Shown: positions 62,186-64,000 of the stretch, piece by piece
How the letters are laid out: every line of letters starts with the position of its first letter
Position numbering within the stretch: position 1 is the first letter of the stretch
Assembly (NCBI GenBank): GCA_003674045.1
Contig: PENC01000026.1
Location: forward strand, 54,685 to 118,684
DNA: 64,000 nt
Reading direction: 5' to 3'
Origin: Streptomyces griseocarneus
GTDB taxonomy: Bacteria > Actinomycetota > Actinomycetes > Streptomycetales > Streptomycetaceae
Program-made: the position numbers and the translations under genes
The notes under the pieces: generated by a model
The model's database searches: none
What the model was told of the DNA's origin: nothing
The model's input: only the letters and a program-made list of their open reading frames with translations

Positions 62186-62283
62186 TGCCCACCGGGTTGC
62201 CACTTGCGCTGCGCGCGGCTGCGGGTCGTCTCTGGCTGGTCGCGCAGTTCCCCGCGCCCCTTGAGACCGGGGCTTCGCCCCGG
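62186..62283 (-). repeat. Dispersed intergenic repeat, copy R13
   Basis: Reverse form of the family (...tggctggtcgcgcag, TTCCCCGCGCCCC), followed by the hairpin CCGGGGC-TTC-GCCCCGG (62267-62283). It lies between xseA and the APC permease gene. Confidence 0.78.
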
Positions 62284-62298
62284 ATCCCGTCCCCCCGG

Positions 62299-63684
62299 TC
62301 ATCGCTTCCGGGTGACCAACAGCAGCAGTCCCAGGCCGCACCACGCCCCGCCCACCACCTGCGCCACCCACGACGCCCGCACCACGACGGCCACCACGAC
62401 GGCCAGTCCCAGCAGAGGGGCCACCACATGCCGGACCGGGCGGACGCGGCCGCCGCGCCTCCGGAGGGCGAACCAGCCGATGACCGACAGGTGCAGCAGG
62501 CCGAAGGCGACCAGGGCGCCCACGTCCACCACGGACACCAGGCGGTCCAGGCCGTCGTCGCGCCGGGCCGCCCACACCGCCGTCACCAACGTCACCGCCG
62601 CCGCCCCGAGCAGCGCGACCCGCGGAACGCCCGAGCCCCGGTCCACCTTCGCGAGAGCGCCCGGCAGGCGCCGGTCGCGGGCCATGGCGAAAAGCAGGCG
62701 CCCGGCCGCCGCCTGCCCGGCCAGCGCGGCGAAGGCGGCGCCGAGGGCCTTGCTCGCGGCCACCAGGTCGTGCAGCCAGGTGCCGGTCGCCGCGTCGACC
62801 GTGTCGTAGAAGGCGGGCCCCTGCTTCGCCGGGTCCGCCGCCAGTTCCGCCGGTGACATGGGCGCGAGCAGGGCCGCCAGATACGTCTGGGCCACGAACA
62901 GCACCCCCGCCACCGCCAGGCACAGGAGCACCGCCCGCGCGACCTTGGCCGAGCCCCCGGCCGACTCCTCCGCGAACGAGGCGATCGCGTCGAAGCCCAG
63001 GAACGACAGCACGGCCACCGACACCGCCGTGAACACCGCCCCCGTCGTGAGCCCCCCGTCCCCGGTCAGAGGGGTCAGCCACCCGCGCGTGGCCCCGCGC
63101 TCGGACAGCGTGAAGACCGCGCAGACGACGAAGACCAGCAGGACGGCGATCTCCAGGGCCAGCACCACGAAGCCCACCGCGGCGGCGGTCCGTACGCCCC
63201 ACAGGTTCAGCCCGGTCGTCACGACCACCGCGACCGCCGTCCACCACCACTGCGGAACGGCCGGTACGAGCGCGTGCATCGCGATCCCGGAGAAGAGGTA
63301 CGCGACCGCGGGGATCAGCAGGTAGTCGAGCATCGCCATCCACCCGGCCACGAACCCCGCGCTCTCGCCGAGGCCCACGCGCGCGTAGGTGTAGACCGAG
63401 CCCGCCTGCGGGGCGACCCGCACCATCTGCGCGTACGAGAAGGCCGTGAACGCCATGGCCGCGGTCGCCACCGCGTACACGAGCGCGACCGCCCCGTGCG
63501 CCTTCGCGTCGAGCGTGCCGAAGATGCCGACCGGTGCCATCGGGGCGATGAACAGCAGGCCGTAGACCACCAGGTCCCGGAAGGACAGCGTCCGCCGCAG
63601 CGAGCCCTGCCGGGCGCCGCCGGGTGCTGTGGCCATCGCAGCCGCCCCTCGCCGTACCGTTTCGCCGTCCAGTGCCTCGCTCAC
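62299..63684 (-). CDS. APC-superfamily amino acid/polyamine permease
   Basis: 461 residues if the GTG is used (MSEALDGETV...); the ATG 16 codons on, with GAGGGG upstream, is an alternative. About 12-13 membrane helices. The N-terminal LVVYGLLFIAPMAPVGIFGTL and AGSVYTYARVGLG place it in the APC family, putrescine/amino-acid type. The substrate is not determinable. Its promoter shares a short region with divergent ispH. Confidence 0.9.
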   Translation of the reverse strand: MSEALDGETVRRGAAAMATAPGGARQGSLRRTLSFRDLVVYGLLFIAPMAPVGIFGTLDAKAHGAVALVYAVATAAMAFTAFSYAQMVRVAPQAGSVYTYARVGLGESAGFVAGWMAMLDYLLIPAVAYLFSGIAMHALVPAVPQWWWTAVAVVVTTGLNLWGVRTAAAVGFVVLALEIAVLLVFVVCAVFTLSERGATRGWLTPLTGDGGLTTGAVFTAVSVAVLSFLGFDAIASFAEESAGGSAKVARAVLLCLAVAGVLFVAQTYLAALLAPMSPAELAADPAKQGPAFYDTVDAATGTWLHDLVAASKALGAAFAALAGQAAAGRLLFAMARDRRLPGALAKVDRGSGVPRVALLGAAAVTLVTAVWAARRDDGLDRLVSVVDVGALVAFGLLHLSVIGWFALRRRGGRVRPVRHVVAPLLGLAVVVAVVVRASWVAQVVGGAWCGLGLLLLVTRKR

Positions 63685-63734
63685 CGTGGTCCCGCCATCG
63701 TGCACCAGCTCCGGTCGGCATGCCCGGCGGCCCG

Positions 63735-63740
63735 TACGAT
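63735..63740 (+). promoter_or_regulatory. ispH -10 element (leaderless start)
   Basis: TACGAT lies seven bases before the ispH ATG, the spacing expected for a leaderless actinobacterial mRNA. Confidence 0.5.
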
Positions 63741-63747
63741 GGAGGGC

Positions 63748-64000
63748 ATGACTGCTGCCACCGCCCGCAAGGTCCTGCTCGCCGCCCCCCGTGGCTACTG
63801 CGCGGGCGTGGACCGCGCCGTGATCGCCGTCGAGAAAGCCCTCGAGCAGTACGGGGCGCCCGTGTATGTGCGCCACGAGATCGTGCACAACAAGTACGTG
63901 GTCAGGACGCTGGAGAAGAAGGGCGCGATCTTCGTCGACGAGACGGCGGAGGTCCCCGAGGGCAACATCGTCATCTTCTCCGCGCACGGTGTCGCCCCGG
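63748..64000 (+). CDS. ispH: 4-hydroxy-3-methylbut-2-enyl diphosphate reductase, 3' partial
   Basis: Only the first 84 residues are in the window. AAPRGYCAGVDRAVIAVEKAL, with the first cluster-binding cysteine, HEIVHNKYVV and the SAHGVAP motif identify IspH, the last enzyme of the methylerythritol phosphate pathway. An ATG three codons earlier (63739) is another possible start, but it lies in the predicted -10 region. Confidence 0.96.
   Translation, partial: MTAATARKVLLAAPRGYCAGVDRAVIAVEKALEQYGAPVYVRHEIVHNKYVVRTLEKKGAIFVDETAEVPEGNIVIFSAHGVAP

Overview
The window is chromosomal DNA from a high-GC actinomycete, almost certainly a Streptomyces. The evidence is the very high third-position GC, many GTG starts, a WhiB-family gene, a tad pilus cluster with an OmpA-like protein, an actinobacterial 6C RNA, and a conserved core gene order (pckG ... 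ahpD-ahpC/oxyR ... fumC ... fumA, DUF1707, wbl, glpX, xseBA, ispH). There is no rRNA, tRNA, CRISPR array, prophage or complete insertion sequence. Both ends cut genes: pckG lacks its 5' end and ispH its 3' end.

Region 1 (about 0-14 kb): PEP carboxykinase and an aminotransferase, then a divergent catabolic block. Leftwards run a PLP-dependent D-serine-dehydratase/D-threonine-aldolase-like enzyme and an N-acyl-D-amino-acid deacylase. Rightwards run a KDG-type PfkB kinase, an IclR regulator, RidA and a GntP permease. The set fits import, deacetylation, deamination and phosphorylation of an N-acetyl-amino-sugar acid, with D-amino-acid catabolism as the simpler alternative. A secreted serine peptidase and a secreted GH18 chitinase with a DasR-like operator follow.

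Region 2 (14-27 kb): a tight-adherence (Flp/Tad) pilus cluster. It holds an unknown zinc-ribbon protein, CpaB, a TadZ/CpaE ATPase fused to a TadE-like pseudopilin, a second TadE-like protein, TadA, TadB, TadC, Flp pilin, a TadG-like protein, a lipoprotein and an OmpA-domain protein. The prepilin peptidase lies 2.4 kb further on, behind a triplicated repeat, a secreted protein and a DUF192 gene.

Region 3 (27-46 kb): a TetR/MFS efflux pair, 6C RNA, aldo/keto reductase, prenyl transferase, PIN-PhoH ATPase, secreted transglycosylase, AI-2E-family permease, the ahpCD/oxyR peroxide module, a PadR-ABC exporter operon, an SPFH plus ribbon-helix-helix operon, and a bifunctional penicillin-binding protein.

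Region 4 (46-64 kb): catalase, a SpoIIE-type phosphatase with an anti-sigma-kinase-like domain, a methyltransferase, DUF402, class II fumarase, a ricin-tailed SGNH hydrolase, class I fumarase, DUF1707, a WhiB-like protein, GlpX, DUF4245, a nitroreductase-family protein, exonuclease VII, an APC permease and ispH.

Across the window a GC-rich intergenic repeat occurs at 13 loci, mostly just 3' of genes and in one orientation relative to them. Several regulators appear to have leaderless promoters overlapped by short palindromes.
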